From an uncultured Anaerolineae bacterium (lineage in GTDB: Bacteria > Chloroflexota > Anaerolineae > Aggregatilineales > Phototrophicaceae), in NCBI GenBank assembly GCA_938022205.1, contig CALIEB010000006.1:1-64000 (forward strand): a stretch of DNA of 64,000 nucleotides. The letters run 5' to 3'. This document shows, piece after piece, positions 55,656-64,000 of this stretch. Both the position numbers and the translations under genes were made by a program. Below the pieces are notes generated by a model. The model was not told where the DNA came from, searched no databases, and saw nothing but the letters and a program-made list of their open reading frames with translations. How positions within the stretch are numbered: the first letter of the stretch is position 1; every line of letters begins with the position of its first letter.

Positions 55656-56945
55656 ATGACCACGACCAACGACAACATCGAGAAAGCCATCCAGCAAGCC
55701 ACACAACCGCAAAAGCAGGGACATAGCACGCGGGCGGTGCATGGCGGCGTGAAGCGTCACAAGGCGTACAGTGCGTTGACCACGCCTATCGTGCAATCGG
55801 CAACGTTCACGTTCAAGAACACAGCAGACCTGTGCGACTTTATGGATGCCAAGCTCTATGGCGGCGAAACCGACCGCGAGGAATATGGGCGTTATGGCAA
55901 TCCTAGCATTTGGGCGGTCGAAGAACGCCTCGCGGCGTTAGACGGCGCGGAGGACGCGGTGGTCTACTCGTCTGGCATGGCAGCGGTGACCTCGCTACTA
56001 CTTACGGTGTTACGCGCGGGGCAGCACATCATCATGACAGATGACTGTTATCGTCGCACGCGCCAGTTTTGCAAAGTGTTCTTGGCGAAATTTGGCATCG
56101 AAACCAGCGTCGTGCCGATGGGTGACTATGCCGCTATTGAGAACGCTATACAGCAAGGACGCACGCGCTTCATTATCTCAGAATCACCGACCAACCCGTA
56201 TTTGCGCGTGGCAGACATGGGGCGCATTGCCGAAATTGGCAAAAAACACGGCGTTTTAACGGTTATCGACGCAACCTTCGCTACGCCGATTAACTTGCGT
56301 CCGCTGGAATATGGTATCGACTTTGTGCTGCACAGCGCGACCAAATACATTGGCGGGCATAACGACGTGCTGGCGGGCGTGATTTGCGGCGAAGCCGGGC
56401 GCATCAAGGCCTTGAAAGACGCGCGCGGCGTGTTCGGCAATCTCATTGACCCGCAAGCGGCGTTCTTGCTCGAGCGCGGCATCAAGACGTTGGGCGTGCG
56501 CGTGCAGCAGCAAAATGAAACCGCGCTGGCGGTGGCGCGCTTCCTTGAGGCACACCCCAAGATTGAGCGCGTGTACTATCCCGGCTTGCCCTCGCACCCT
56601 GATTACGAGGTGGCGCGCAAGCAGATGTCCGGCTTTGGCGGTGTGGTGAGCTTTGAAGTTGCCGGTGACCTTGAGGCAACGAGTTTGTTTATCGACCGCT
56701 GTCGCATTCCTTATATTGCACCCTCTTTAGGCGGCGTGGAGAGCTTGATAGAGCAACCTGCGCTGGTCAGCTACTATGAGCTATCGACGGAAGAACGCCT
56801 TGCGGTGGGCATCAAAAACAACTTGGTGCGCTTTGCGGTGGGCATTGAAAATGCCGAAGACATCATCCAAGACCTAGAGAACGCGTTGGCGGGTATCCCA
56901 GATCCCAAGCTAGAGCGCGAGTGGGAGCGGCACTTCCGCCGTTAA
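55656..56945 (+). CDS. metB: Cystathionine gamma-synthase-like PLP enzyme
   Basis: The ATG at 55656 (MTTTNDNIEKAIQQ), 4-5 bases after GCGAGGAAG, is the start; the frame runs upstream through the riboswitch and that part is not protein. The 429-aa product is a Cys/Met metabolism PLP enzyme: STRAVHGG, YGRYGNPSIWAVEERLAALDGAEDAVVYSSGMAA, and the PLP Lys in HSATKYIGGHND. Similar sequences are annotated as cystathionine gamma-synthase of the plant-like (O-phosphohomoserine) type, but cystathionine beta-lyase or O-acetylhomoserine sulfhydrylase cannot be excluded. SAM control and the neighbouring thr genes support a role at the homoserine branch. Confidence 0.87.
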   Translation: MTTTNDNIEKAIQQATQPQKQGHSTRAVHGGVKRHKAYSALTTPIVQSATFTFKNTADLCDFMDAKLYGGETDREEYGRYGNPSIWAVEERLAALDGAEDAVVYSSGMAAVTSLLLTVLRAGQHIIMTDDCYRRTRQFCKVFLAKFGIETSVVPMGDYAAIENAIQQGRTRFIISESPTNPYLRVADMGRIAEIGKKHGVLTVIDATFATPINLRPLEYGIDFVLHSATKYIGGHNDVLAGVICGEAGRIKALKDARGVFGNLIDPQAAFLLERGIKTLGVRVQQQNETALAVARFLEAHPKIERVYYPGLPSHPDYEVARKQMSGFGGVVSFEVAGDLEATSLFIDRCRIPYIAPSLGGVESLIEQPALVSYYELSTEERLAVGIKNNLVRFAVGIENAEDIIQDLENALAGIPDPKLEREWERHFRR

Positions 56946-56956
56946 GTTTGCGAAAA

Positions 56957-56983
56957 CGCCGGCATATGCGCCGGCCTTTTTGT
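56957..56983 (+). terminator. Bidirectional terminator between metB and thrC
   Basis: Stem GCCGGC/GCCGGC (56958-56963 with 56970-56975), followed by CTTTTTGTTT on the plus strand and GTTTTCGC on the minus strand. It serves both convergent genes. Confidence 0.8.
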
Positions 56984-58282
56984 TTAGGCTTGCGGCTGGG
57001 GCTGCTTGCTCAGCACGCGCTTGATTTCCTCGATGTCATCACCGGCTTGGTAGATGCGGTTGGCGTAATGCGGCGTGATGTCTTCTAACGTGTTGCTGTG
57101 GTAGCCGATTGTTGCGTCGGGGTCTTTCATCACATGCCCCGTGAGGATGCCGACAACGCGCTCATGGGCCTGAATGATACCTGCTTCGACCAGCTTGCGC
57201 GTGCCAGCTAGCGAACACGCTGACGCTGGCTCGCAGCCAATGCCCGCCGCGTCAATCAGGGCTTTTGCGTCCATGATTTCTTGGTCGGTTACCATTTCGA
57301 CCACGCCGTTTGTCCACTTTAGCGCGCGTACGGCTTTGGGATAATTGACGGGATTGCCGATTTTGATGGCGGTCGCAATCGTTTCTGCCTTCATCGGTTG
57401 GAAGGATTGAAAGCCGTTTTGGTAGCTGTGGTAAAGCGGGCTTGCGCCTTCTGCCTGAATGATGGCAAGGCGTGGGATGCGGTCAATCAAGCCTAGCGTG
57501 TAAAGCTCGTAGAGTGCCTTGCCAAACGCTGAACTGTTGCCTAAGTTGCCGCCCGGACAAACAATCCAATCCGGCACTTGCCAGCTCAGCTGTTGAATGG
57601 TTTCAAAGATGATGCTTTTCTGACCTTCTAGGCGGAACGGGTTTATCGAGTTGAGGACGTAGATGTTAAGCTCTTCGCTGACGGCGCGCACAAGCTCGAG
57701 GTTGCGGTCGAAGTCGGCGTTAATTTGTAGGCAAGTCGCGCCGTAGGCAATGCCTTGCGCCAGCTTGCCGAGCGCAATTTGACGGTTTTGCAAGAAAATG
57801 ATGCCTTCTAGGTCAGCTAGTGCGGCGTAGGAAGCCAGCGCAGAAGACGTGTTGCCTGTTGAGGCGCACGCTACTCTTGTCATGCCCAGCACGCGGGCAT
57901 GGCTCACGCCGCTTGTCATGCCTCTGTCTTTGAAAGACCCTGTAGGGTTTTCCCCCTCGTGCTTGAGGCGAAGCTCGCGCACGCCTGCCCACTGCGCCAG
58001 CTTGGGTAGGTTGTAGAGGTTGGTGTTGCCCTCAGGTTTCGTGACAATTAAGTCATGCGGGATGTCTGGGTAGATTAGTTCTTGATACCGCCACACGCCG
58101 CTATTATAGGGTGTGTCGAGCGCGCCTAGCCGCGTGTCAAATCGCTCGCGGGTGAGCTGCGGGCGCAGGGCATCCCAATCGTGTTGAACGTCCAGCAAGC
58201 CACCGCAAGAAGCACACGAATAGACAACGTGATGAATGGGATAGGTTGCTCCGCAATCCATACATTGCAAGATGCTTGTCAT
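56984..58282 (-). CDS. thrC: Threonine synthase
   Basis: ThrC converts O-phosphohomoserine to threonine with PLP. The 432-aa product starts with a zinc ribbon (CMDCGATYPIHHVVYSCASCGG, typical of many ThrC proteins), then KHEGENPTGSFKDRGMT with the PLP Lys, the ACASTGNTSSALASYAAL phosphate-binding loop and CPGGNLGNSSAFGKAL. The longest alternative substrate, a threonine dehydratase, lacks the zinc ribbon. It is divergent from thrB (60 bp between starts); both starts have their own ribosome-binding sites. Confidence 0.95.
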   Translation of the reverse strand: MTSILQCMDCGATYPIHHVVYSCASCGGLLDVQHDWDALRPQLTRERFDTRLGALDTPYNSGVWRYQELIYPDIPHDLIVTKPEGNTNLYNLPKLAQWAGVRELRLKHEGENPTGSFKDRGMTSGVSHARVLGMTRVACASTGNTSSALASYAALADLEGIIFLQNRQIALGKLAQGIAYGATCLQINADFDRNLELVRAVSEELNIYVLNSINPFRLEGQKSIIFETIQQLSWQVPDWIVCPGGNLGNSSAFGKALYELYTLGLIDRIPRLAIIQAEGASPLYHSYQNGFQSFQPMKAETIATAIKIGNPVNYPKAVRALKWTNGVVEMVTDQEIMDAKALIDAAGIGCEPASACSLAGTRKLVEAGIIQAHERVVGILTGHVMKDPDATIGYHSNTLEDITPHYANRIYQAGDDIEEIKRVLSKQPQPQA

Positions 58283-58342
58283 TGGTGTTATCCTCTCTAG
58301 GGGACGTGCTTAAACGCTCAATGTTAAGGATAACGAACTTAT

Positions 58343-59281
58343 ATGACAAATACCAGAGCAGAAGCCTTTGCCCCTGCTACGATGGCGAACATCGGTGTAG
58401 GGTTTGATATTCTGGGTTTAGCGATTAGTGGGGTGGGCGACACCGTTATAGCGGAGTGGGGCGACGGAGAGGGCGCACAGTTGACGCGCATTGAAGGTGA
58501 CGGCGGCAAACTGCCCTTTGATGCGGCGCAAAACGTGACAACGATTGCCGCAAACGCGGTGCTAAGACAGGTTGGCTATCGCGGCGGCGTGCGCCTTAGC
58601 TTGTTGAAGGGGTTGCCGCTGGCGAGCGGGCTGGGTAGCAGCGCAGCCAGCGCGGTGGCGGGGGCTGTTGCGGTGAACGCGCTGCTTGGCGAACCGCTCA
58701 CACGCGAGGCATTGCTACCTGCTTGCCTTGAAGGTGAGGCGGCTGTTAGCGGCTATCATGCTGACAACGTTGCCCCCTCGCTTTTTGGCGGCATCACGCT
58801 GACCACTGGGGTTGCGCTGGAAGATATTCAGCGGCTGCCTGTGCCTTTAGGCGTGCATTTTGCCTTTGTTACGCCCAACGTGGAGGTGCGTACGGCGGAG
58901 GCGCGTGCTGTGCTGCCCGCACAAATCCCGCTCAAGCAGATGATTCACCAAACGGGCATGGTAGCGCGCCTTGTGGACGCGATTTATCGCAATGATTTGC
59001 AAGCATTAGCACTGGCAATGGAGGGCGATGTTGTCGTCGAGCCGGCGCGTGCGCACTTAATGCCCTATTTGTATGAAGCGCGTGCGCTGGCAAAGGCGAA
59101 CGGCGCACTAGCATTAGTGATTAGCGGCGCGGGACCCACGCTGTGCGCTGTATGTGAGGGGGCGCAGGTGGCGCAAACCGTGCTAGACGCGCTGCAAGCC
59201 TTTTACGGCCAAAAGGGATTGCAGAGCAGCGGGCGCGTGGCACAAATTGCCGAGCGCGGTGCGACGGTCAAGCTGTTTTAG
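58343..59281 (+). CDS. thrB: Homoserine kinase
   Basis: ThrB phosphorylates homoserine, supplying the substrate of both ThrC and a plant-like cystathionine gamma-synthase. The 312-aa GHMP kinase has APATMANIGVGFDILGLA at the start, the ATP loop LPLASGLGSSAASAVAGAVAVN, HADNVAPSLFGGITLT and ISGAGPTLCAV. It is divergent from thrC and lies beside the SAM-controlled metB, so the three genes form a compact methionine/threonine branch-point cluster. Confidence 0.94.
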   Translation: MTNTRAEAFAPATMANIGVGFDILGLAISGVGDTVIAEWGDGEGAQLTRIEGDGGKLPFDAAQNVTTIAANAVLRQVGYRGGVRLSLLKGLPLASGLGSSAASAVAGAVAVNALLGEPLTREALLPACLEGEAAVSGYHADNVAPSLFGGITLTTGVALEDIQRLPVPLGVHFAFVTPNVEVRTAEARAVLPAQIPLKQMIHQTGMVARLVDAIYRNDLQALALAMEGDVVVEPARAHLMPYLYEARALAKANGALALVISGAGPTLCAVCEGAQVAQTVLDALQAFYGQKGLQSSGRVAQIAERGATVKLF

Positions 59282-59295
59282 GCTTTGTGAAAAAC

Positions 59296-59324
59296 TTGAC
59301 AAGCCGCGCTTGCATTCCTATACT
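59296..59324 (+). promoter_or_regulatory. Promoter of the aldehyde dehydrogenase gene
   Basis: TTGACA (59296-59301, perfect) and TATACT (59319-59324) are separated by 17 bases, just after the thrB stop. One of the best promoter matches in the window. Confidence 0.8.
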
Positions 59325-59384
59325 TGGGGTCATGTTTTATGAAAAACTAATATCCCTTCATAAGAATAGAAAAGAGCTTTGCAC

Positions 59385-60875
59385 ATGAGCGACCTAGTGA
59401 AAAATTACATTGGTGGGCAGTGGGTCGAGGGTCAGGCACGCCAGACCTTTGAGAGCATCAATCCTGCCACTGAGGCACATTTGGCGACGGCGGTGAAGAG
59501 CGACGCACAAGATGTGGCAGCGGCGGTTGCAGCAGCAAAACAAGCCTATGACAAGTGGCGGCTGCTGCCTGCGCCTAAGCGCGGTGAAATTCTCTACCGT
59601 GTGGCGGAGCTGCTTAAAGAGCGTAAAGAAGCCTTAGCACGCCTTGCTACGCAGGAGATGGGCAAAATTCTGACGGAGACGCGCGGCGACGTGCAAGAAG
59701 CCATAGATATGGCGTATTACATGGGCGGCGAAGGACGGCGGCTGCTGGGGTATACCGCGCCTGTTGAGATGCCGAACAAATTTGGCATGGCAATCCGTGA
59801 CTCTGTAGGCGTTGTCGGCGTGATTACGCCTTGGAACTTCCCTGTGGCGGTGCCGAGCTGGAAGATTTTGCCCGCCCTGGTTGCCGGCAACACGATTGTT
59901 TGGAAAGCGGCGGAAGACACGCCCGCGACAGCAGCGGCGTTCGTCAAAGTGTTTGAGGACGCGGGCTTGCCGGCGGGGGTGTTGAACCTTGTGTGCGGCT
60001 ATGGCGATGCAGGCAGTGCGTTGGTAGAACACCCTGACGTGCGCATTATCTCGTTTACGGGGTCAACTGCTACAGGCATTAGCGTGTATACGCGCGCGGC
60101 GCAGCTGGGCAAGAAGGTGACACTTGAGATGGGCGGCAAGAATGCCATCATTGTGATGGACGATGCGAACTTTGACCTTGCCGTTGAGGCGATTACGTGG
60201 AGCGCATACGGCACGACCGGGCAGCGTTGCACCGCCACCAGTCGCCTCATCGTGCAGTCGGGCATCAAGCCTCGTCTGATTGAGGCATTGGTTGCCAAAG
60301 CCAAAGCTATTCGTGTTGGCGACGGGTTGGATGAAGCAACCACGATGGGACCGCTTGTCAATCAAAAGGCGTTGGACAAAGTGAGCAGCTACATGCGCGT
60401 GGCGGCGGAAGAGGGCGTGAGCATCCTCACGGGTGGGCGCAGAGCAGACCTGCCAAAAGGCTTCTTCTTTGAGCCGACGCTCTTTGACGGCGTAAAGCAC
60501 GGCATGCGCGTGGAGCAGGAAGAAATTTTCGGTCCTGTGCTGTCGGTGGTCGAGGTTAAAGACCTTAACGAGGCGATATACGTGAACAACGCGACGCGCT
60601 ACGGCTTGTCGAGCAGCATCTTCACTGAGAACGTCAACGCCGCCTTCCGCGCTATCCGCGACTTGACGACGGGCATTGTCTACGTAAATCACGGCACAAC
60701 CGGCGCAGAAATTCAGTTTCCCTTTGGCGGCACGCGCGGCACGGGCAACGGCATGCGTGAGGCCGGACAAACAGCGTTGAACTCCTTTACCGAGTGGAAG
60801 TCCGTTTATATTGACTTCAGTGGGCGTTTGCAGCGGGCGCAAATTGACACAGACGATGTCCTCAAAGATAATTAA
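59385..60875 (+). CDS. NAD(P)-dependent aldehyde dehydrogenase
   Basis: The ATG at 59385 ([16 protein letters not shown]) is preferred over the in-frame TTG at 59379. The 496-aa product is an aldehyde dehydrogenase with [15 protein letters not shown], the catalytic Glu in [18 protein letters not shown], the nucleophile Cys in [26 protein letters not shown] and the end [27 protein letters not shown]. Closest in style to alpha-aminoadipate-semialdehyde or succinate-semialdehyde/betaine-type enzymes; the substrate cannot be decided. A strong promoter precedes it. Confidence 0.93.
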   Translation: MSDLVKNYIGGQWVEGQARQTFESINPATEAHLATAVKSDAQDVAAAVAAAKQAYDKWRLLPAPKRGEILYRVAELLKERKEALARLATQEMGKILTETRGDVQEAIDMAYYMGGEGRRLLGYTAPVEMPNKFGMAIRDSVGVVGVITPWNFPVAVPSWKILPALVAGNTIVWKAAEDTPATAAAFVKVFEDAGLPAGVLNLVCGYGDAGSALVEHPDVRIISFTGSTATGISVYTRAAQLGKKVTLEMGGKNAIIVMDDANFDLAVEAITWSAYGTTGQRCTATSRLIVQSGIKPRLIEALVAKAKAIRVGDGLDEATTMGPLVNQKALDKVSSYMRVAAEEGVSILTGGRRADLPKGFFFEPTLFDGVKHGMRVEQEEIFGPVLSVVEVKDLNEAIYVNNATRYGLSSSIFTENVNAAFRAIRDLTTGIVYVNHGTTGAEIQFPFGGTRGTGNGMREAGQTALNSFTEWKSVYIDFSGRLQRAQIDTDDVLKDN

Positions 60876-60944
60876 GGCTTGTTGAATGCGGGTTAAAAAG
60901 TTATCGCCATTTAGAGAAAAATTGGATAAGCTAATAGGTGTGCT

Positions 60945-61151
60945 ATGGGACAGTTGTATTGGGAAGACACGTATGAGCTGGTGTTGGCGTTGATGGAGGC
61001 GTATGGCGAGGTGGATTTGGATGCGTTAGGTTTGCAGCAGTTAGGCGAGATGGTTATGCGCTTGCCCGATTTTGCGGATGACCCTCTGTTGGTCAATGCG
61101 GACATCTTAACAGACATTTTGCGCGAGTGGTACGAGGAGTGTAACCCATAA
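60945..61151 (+). CDS. iscX: IscX-like iron-sulfur cluster assembly protein
   Basis: IscX is a small acidic protein that modulates the IscS cysteine desulfurase. The 68-aa product matches the family plan: [21 protein letters not shown] (W-x-D-x-x-E-I-A-x-A-L in IscX), a [15 protein letters not shown] segment (family: W-x-x-x-L-x-x-F-x-D-D-P) and [11 protein letters not shown] at the end. It overlaps the nuoB start by one base, so the two are translationally coupled. nuoA, the usual gene before nuoB, is absent here. Confidence 0.8.
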   Translation: MGQLYWEDTYELVLALMEAYGEVDLDALGLQQLGEMVMRLPDFADDPLLVNADILTDILREWYEECNP

Positions 61152-62116
61152 TGGAACTTAATTTACAGGAGCTGAGCAAGACGCAGTACCCCATCCCTGC
61201 GGACTTGCAGAACAACGTCGCCATCACCAGCTTGAGCAAGATTTACAACTGGGGACGGCGCAATTCGATGTGGCCCATGCTGTTCGGGCTGGCGTGCTGC
61301 GCAATCGAGATGATTGCTACGGCATCTTCGCGCTTTGATTTTTCACGCTTTGGCATGGAAGTCATGCGTGCCACCCCGCGTCAATCGGACTTGATGATTG
61401 TGTCGGGGACGGTGACGAAGAAGATGGTGGTGCCAATTGTGCGTTTGTACAACCAGATGCCCGAGCCGAAGTACGTACTGGCGATGGGAGCGTGTGCTAG
61501 CGGTGGTGGACCCTTCAAAGAGGGCTACAACGTGGTGTCCGGTATTGACAAGTACTTGCCGGTGGATGTGTATGTGCCGGGCTGTCCGCCGACTCCGCAG
61601 GCTCTGTTGTTTGGCTTGATTGCGCTGCAGAAGAAGATTGACGGGCAGTCAATTGCCGATTACGACGACGTACCTTGGTATGGTGTGGGTTTGTCTGACC
61701 CCGCACCCGTGCCAATTCTCGGACCCGACATCATCGACCCGCGCCAAATGGACATGATTCGTCGTCAAGCTGAAAAGGCAGCTAGCGACGGCGGCGTACT
61801 TAATGCAGCGCGCTCGTTGCCTAGTGCCGCGGTGGCTGTCCTAGATGCGCCTGCGAAGGCGGCTAAGCCCGCTCCCGCAGCGGCTGCGCCTGCCGCTAGT
61901 GAAGCCGACGACAAGCGTGCTGCGGCATTGGCGCGCAAGGCAGCTCGCGCTGCGAAGAGCGAAGGTGCTGCTGCGTCTACCACGCCCGCTGCCGTGCCTG
62001 CCGCGTCGTTGCCTAGCGGTGGCAAGCCTTGGGAAGAGTCAGAAGCTATTCGTGAACAACGTAAACAAGCCGCGCTGGCACGTAAAGCTGCCCGTGCCAA
62101 CAAAACAGAAGGGTAG
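61151..62116 (+). CDS. nuoB: NADH-quinone oxidoreductase subunit B with long Ala/Lys-rich tail
   Basis: NuoB carries cluster N2 of complex I. Residues 1-170 are a normal Nuo[26 protein letters not shown] with Cys49-Cys50, Cys115 in [10 protein letters not shown] and Cys145 in [15 protein letters not shown]. The 321-aa length is about 120-150 residues more than usual: after about residue 200 there is a Pro/Ala-rich tail with two copies of an Ala/Lys/Arg motif ([14 protein letters not shown] near 259-272 and [14 protein letters not shown] near 308-321). The tail has no recognised function. Confidence 0.93.
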   Translation: MELNLQELSKTQYPIPADLQNNVAITSLSKIYNWGRRNSMWPMLFGLACCAIEMIATASSRFDFSRFGMEVMRATPRQSDLMIVSGTVTKKMVVPIVRLYNQMPEPKYVLAMGACASGGGPFKEGYNVVSGIDKYLPVDVYVPGCPPTPQALLFGLIALQKKIDGQSIADYDDVPWYGVGLSDPAPVPILGPDIIDPRQMDMIRRQAEKAASDGGVLNAARSLPSAAVAVLDAPAKAAKPAPAAAAPAASEADDKRAAALARKAARAAKSEGAAASTTPAAVPAASLPSGGKPWEESEAIREQRKQAALARKAARANKTEG

Positions 62117-62125
62117 GCAATTGCT

Positions 62126-64000
62126 ATGGTAGATATGACTGTGCCGAACAGTCCTGCAACCAGCATTGAAGATGCTATCGCGGACTTAAAAGCGAAGTTC
62201 CCCGACGCGGTGTCCGATGACAAGCGTGAAGGCTACAGTGGCGTAATCGTCAGCAAAGATAAGCTGCTTGAGGTGGCACGCTATATTCATGACACGTTGG
62301 GCTTTGACTATTTGTCGAGCGCAACCGCTGTGGATTATCTTGGCGAGGGCAACCACAGTAACGACCACCTCGAGATGGTTTACCATGCCTATCGCACGAC
62401 AGGCGGCAAAGCCTTAGTCTTCAAGGCGCAAACCGACCGCGAGAAGGCGGAATTGCCGTCGCTTGTTTCGGTCTGGAAGGGCGCAGACTTTCAAGAGCGC
62501 GAAGCGTGGGACTTGTTTGGCATCCGTTTTCAAGGACACCCTAACCTTAAGCGCATCTTGATGTGGGAAGGCTTTCATGGCTTCCCCATGCGCAAGGACT
62601 GGCATGAAGCCTACTATGAGCAAGACCACAAGCCTTTTGATAGCCGCTGGCCTAGTGGGCATGTCTACCGCGCCGAAGAGCGCAATATCTTCGGCAAGAA
62701 CGTCAAGTACCCTGCCGATATTGACCTGAGCAAGCTGACCGACATCTCGGAATCCAGCATGTACGAAGGCTTTGGCATGGGCGTGGAGTACACGCAGGTA
62801 AGAGACGGAGAGGGCATGGCGACCGACCAGCTCATCGTCAACATGGGACCCCACCATCCCAGTACACACGGCGTGTTCCGCATGATTATGCGGCTGGACG
62901 GCGAGACAGTCACGCACCTTGAACCTGTCATGGGCTATCTGCATCGTAACCACGAGAAAATTGGCGAGCGCAACACGTTCTTGCAAAACATCCCCTTCAC
63001 TGACCGCCTCGACTATATCTCTAGCATGGGCAACAATCATGGCTACGTGCTGGCGGTAGAGCAGCTGCTTGCGCTTGCGCCTAAGTACACGCCGCCGACC
63101 TATCGCACGGAAGTGCTGCGCGTGTTGATGGTCGAGCTGACGCGCATTGTCAACCACTTGTGGGCAATTGGCTTCTGGCTCAATGACTTGGGCGCATTCT
63201 TTACGCCTGTGCTGTACTTTATCCAAGAACGTGAGCGCATTCTCGACTTCTTCGAGGCAGTCGCAGGCAGTCGCATGATGTGTAACTACATGCGCTTCGG
63301 CGGCGTGTTCGCGGACTTGCCCGAGCGCATTCGCACGGTGGCGAACCTGATGAACGACCGCGTGCGTGACTTTAACACAATGCAGTTTCTCACCGAGATG
63401 ATTAACGAGCGTATCCCGCGCACGATTGACGAGCTGGACGAGTATTTGACCAACAGCGACATTGTGCGCGTGCGTTCGGAAGGCGTGGGGTATTTAAGCC
63501 GCGAGGATGCCATCAACTATAGTGCGGCGGGTCCGTTGCTGCGCGGTAGCGGTGTTGCCTATGACATTCGCCGCGCCGAACCCTACAGCATTTACGATGA
63601 GCTTGATTTTGACGTGGCGGTACAGTACGAGGGCGACATGTATGCGCGCTACTTGGTGCGCCTGCAGGAGATGCGCGAGAGCGTGCGTATCCTCAAACAG
63701 ATTTTGCCGCGCCTTGAGTACACGGCTGGGGAATCGGTGGCATCACCTTTTGCCTATTCGGGCAAAGTGCCGATTGGCGAAGCCTACGGGCGCGTCGAAA
63801 ACGGCAAGGGCGAGCTGGGCTATTATGTCGTGTCAGCGGGGGACAAGAAAGCGGCGGCAAATCCGTGGCGTTACCATGTGCGCGCCCCTAGCTTCATCAA
63901 CCTAACGCCTCTGGGTGTGATGGCAAAAGGCGGCAAGGTGGCTGACCTTGTGGCGATTTTGGGCAGCATCGACATTGTGTTGGGCGAAACAGACCGTTAA
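62126..64000 (+). CDS. nuoCD: Fused NADH-quinone oxidoreductase subunits C and D
   Basis: The 624-aa product combines NuoC (about 1-200: [56 protein letters not shown]) and NuoD (about 225-624: [48 protein letters not shown], and the end [37 protein letters not shown]). The stop codon is the last three bases of the window. Complex I of many bacteria encodes the two separately; E. coli has the same fusion. It starts 9 bases after nuoB; later nuo genes probably follow outside. Confidence 0.94.
   Translation: MVDMTVPNSPATSIEDAIADLKAKFPDAVSDDKREGYSGVIVSKDKLLEVARYIHDTLGFDYLSSATAVDYLGEGNHSNDHLEMVYHAYRTTGGKALVFKAQTDREKAELPSLVSVWKGADFQEREAWDLFGIRFQGHPNLKRILMWEGFHGFPMRKDWHEAYYEQDHKPFDSRWPSGHVYRAEERNIFGKNVKYPADIDLSKLTDISESSMYEGFGMGVEYTQVRDGEGMATDQLIVNMGPHHPSTHGVFRMIMRLDGETVTHLEPVMGYLHRNHEKIGERNTFLQNIPFTDRLDYISSMGNNHGYVLAVEQLLALAPKYTPPTYRTEVLRVLMVELTRIVNHLWAIGFWLNDLGAFFTPVLYFIQERERILDFFEAVAGSRMMCNYMRFGGVFADLPERIRTVANLMNDRVRDFNTMQFLTEMINERIPRTIDELDEYLTNSDIVRVRSEGVGYLSREDAINYSAAGPLLRGSGVAYDIRRAEPYSIYDELDFDVAVQYEGDMYARYLVRLQEMRESVRILKQILPRLEYTAGESVASPFAYSGKVPIGEAYGRVENGKGELGYYVVSAGDKKAAANPWRYHVRAPSFINLTPLGVMAKGGKVADLVAILGSIDIVLGETDR

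Overview
The window looks like a chromosomal segment of a Chloroflexota bacterium, probably Anaerolineae or a related class. This is inferred from the gene repertoire, not from a marker gene: secreted proteins with Thr-Pro-rich linkers and LysM domains, a CAP-domain protein with a long PTSTP linker, an FHA gene beside a Clp-N/kinase fusion, a DUF5989-type carbamoyltransferase cluster, and T-box and S-box riboswitches. I see no rRNA, IS element, prophage or CRISPR array. Most of the content is housekeeping and amino-acid biosynthesis.

Layout. 1-1.8 kb: a partial membrane protein and a secreted CARDB-like protein (minus). 1.9-4.8 kb: yajC-secD-secF. 4.8-9.3 kb: signalling genes, with a receiver/CpaE-like ATPase, a sirtuin and a GAF histidine kinase in one minus-strand operon, and a second histidine kinase divergent from it. 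9.4-13.6 kb: mutL and two LysM surface proteins. 13.7-16.9 kb: glyoxylate shunt (malate synthase, isocitrate lyase). 17-20.7 kb: tRNA-Thr(CGT), uridine kinase and a T-box-controlled valS. 20.7-23.7 kb: a HEAT-repeat protein, a nucleotidyltransferase-like protein and purH. 23.9-26.6 kb: carbamoyltransferase with three small membrane proteins. 26.7-31.6 kb: lipid-related genes (DUF1295, LON-domain protein, patatin, an alpha/beta-hydrolase/AMP-ligase fusion). 31.7-37.3 kb: sulfurtransferase, acyltransferase, glycosyltransferase and the CAP-domain surface protein.

37.4-51.5 kb is a large amino-acid block: argG-argH, then a branched-chain amino-acid operon (a 69-aa unknown gene, ilvE, ilvB, ilvN, ilvC, leuA, leuC, leuD, cimA, leuB). 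Ahead of that operon lies what reads as a complete translation-coupled attenuator: a TTGACA-17-TAATCT promoter, a 23-codon leader peptide in which 10 of 12 consecutive codons are Ile, Leu or Val, an antiterminator arm just after its stop codon, and an intrinsic terminator that competes for the same bases. No ilvD or ilvA is present in the window.

51.5-53.8 kb holds an FHA gene and a large Clp-N/kinase-fold fusion transcribed from a good promoter; this is the best candidate for a poorly described signalling or conflict-type system. 54-59.3 kb carries murA and a Met/Thr branch-point cluster (S-box riboswitch with metB, then divergent thrC and thrB). 59.3-64 kb carries an aldehyde dehydrogenase under a near-consensus promoter, then iscX, nuoB (with an unusual Ala/Lys-rich tail) and a fused nuoCD ending at the last base.
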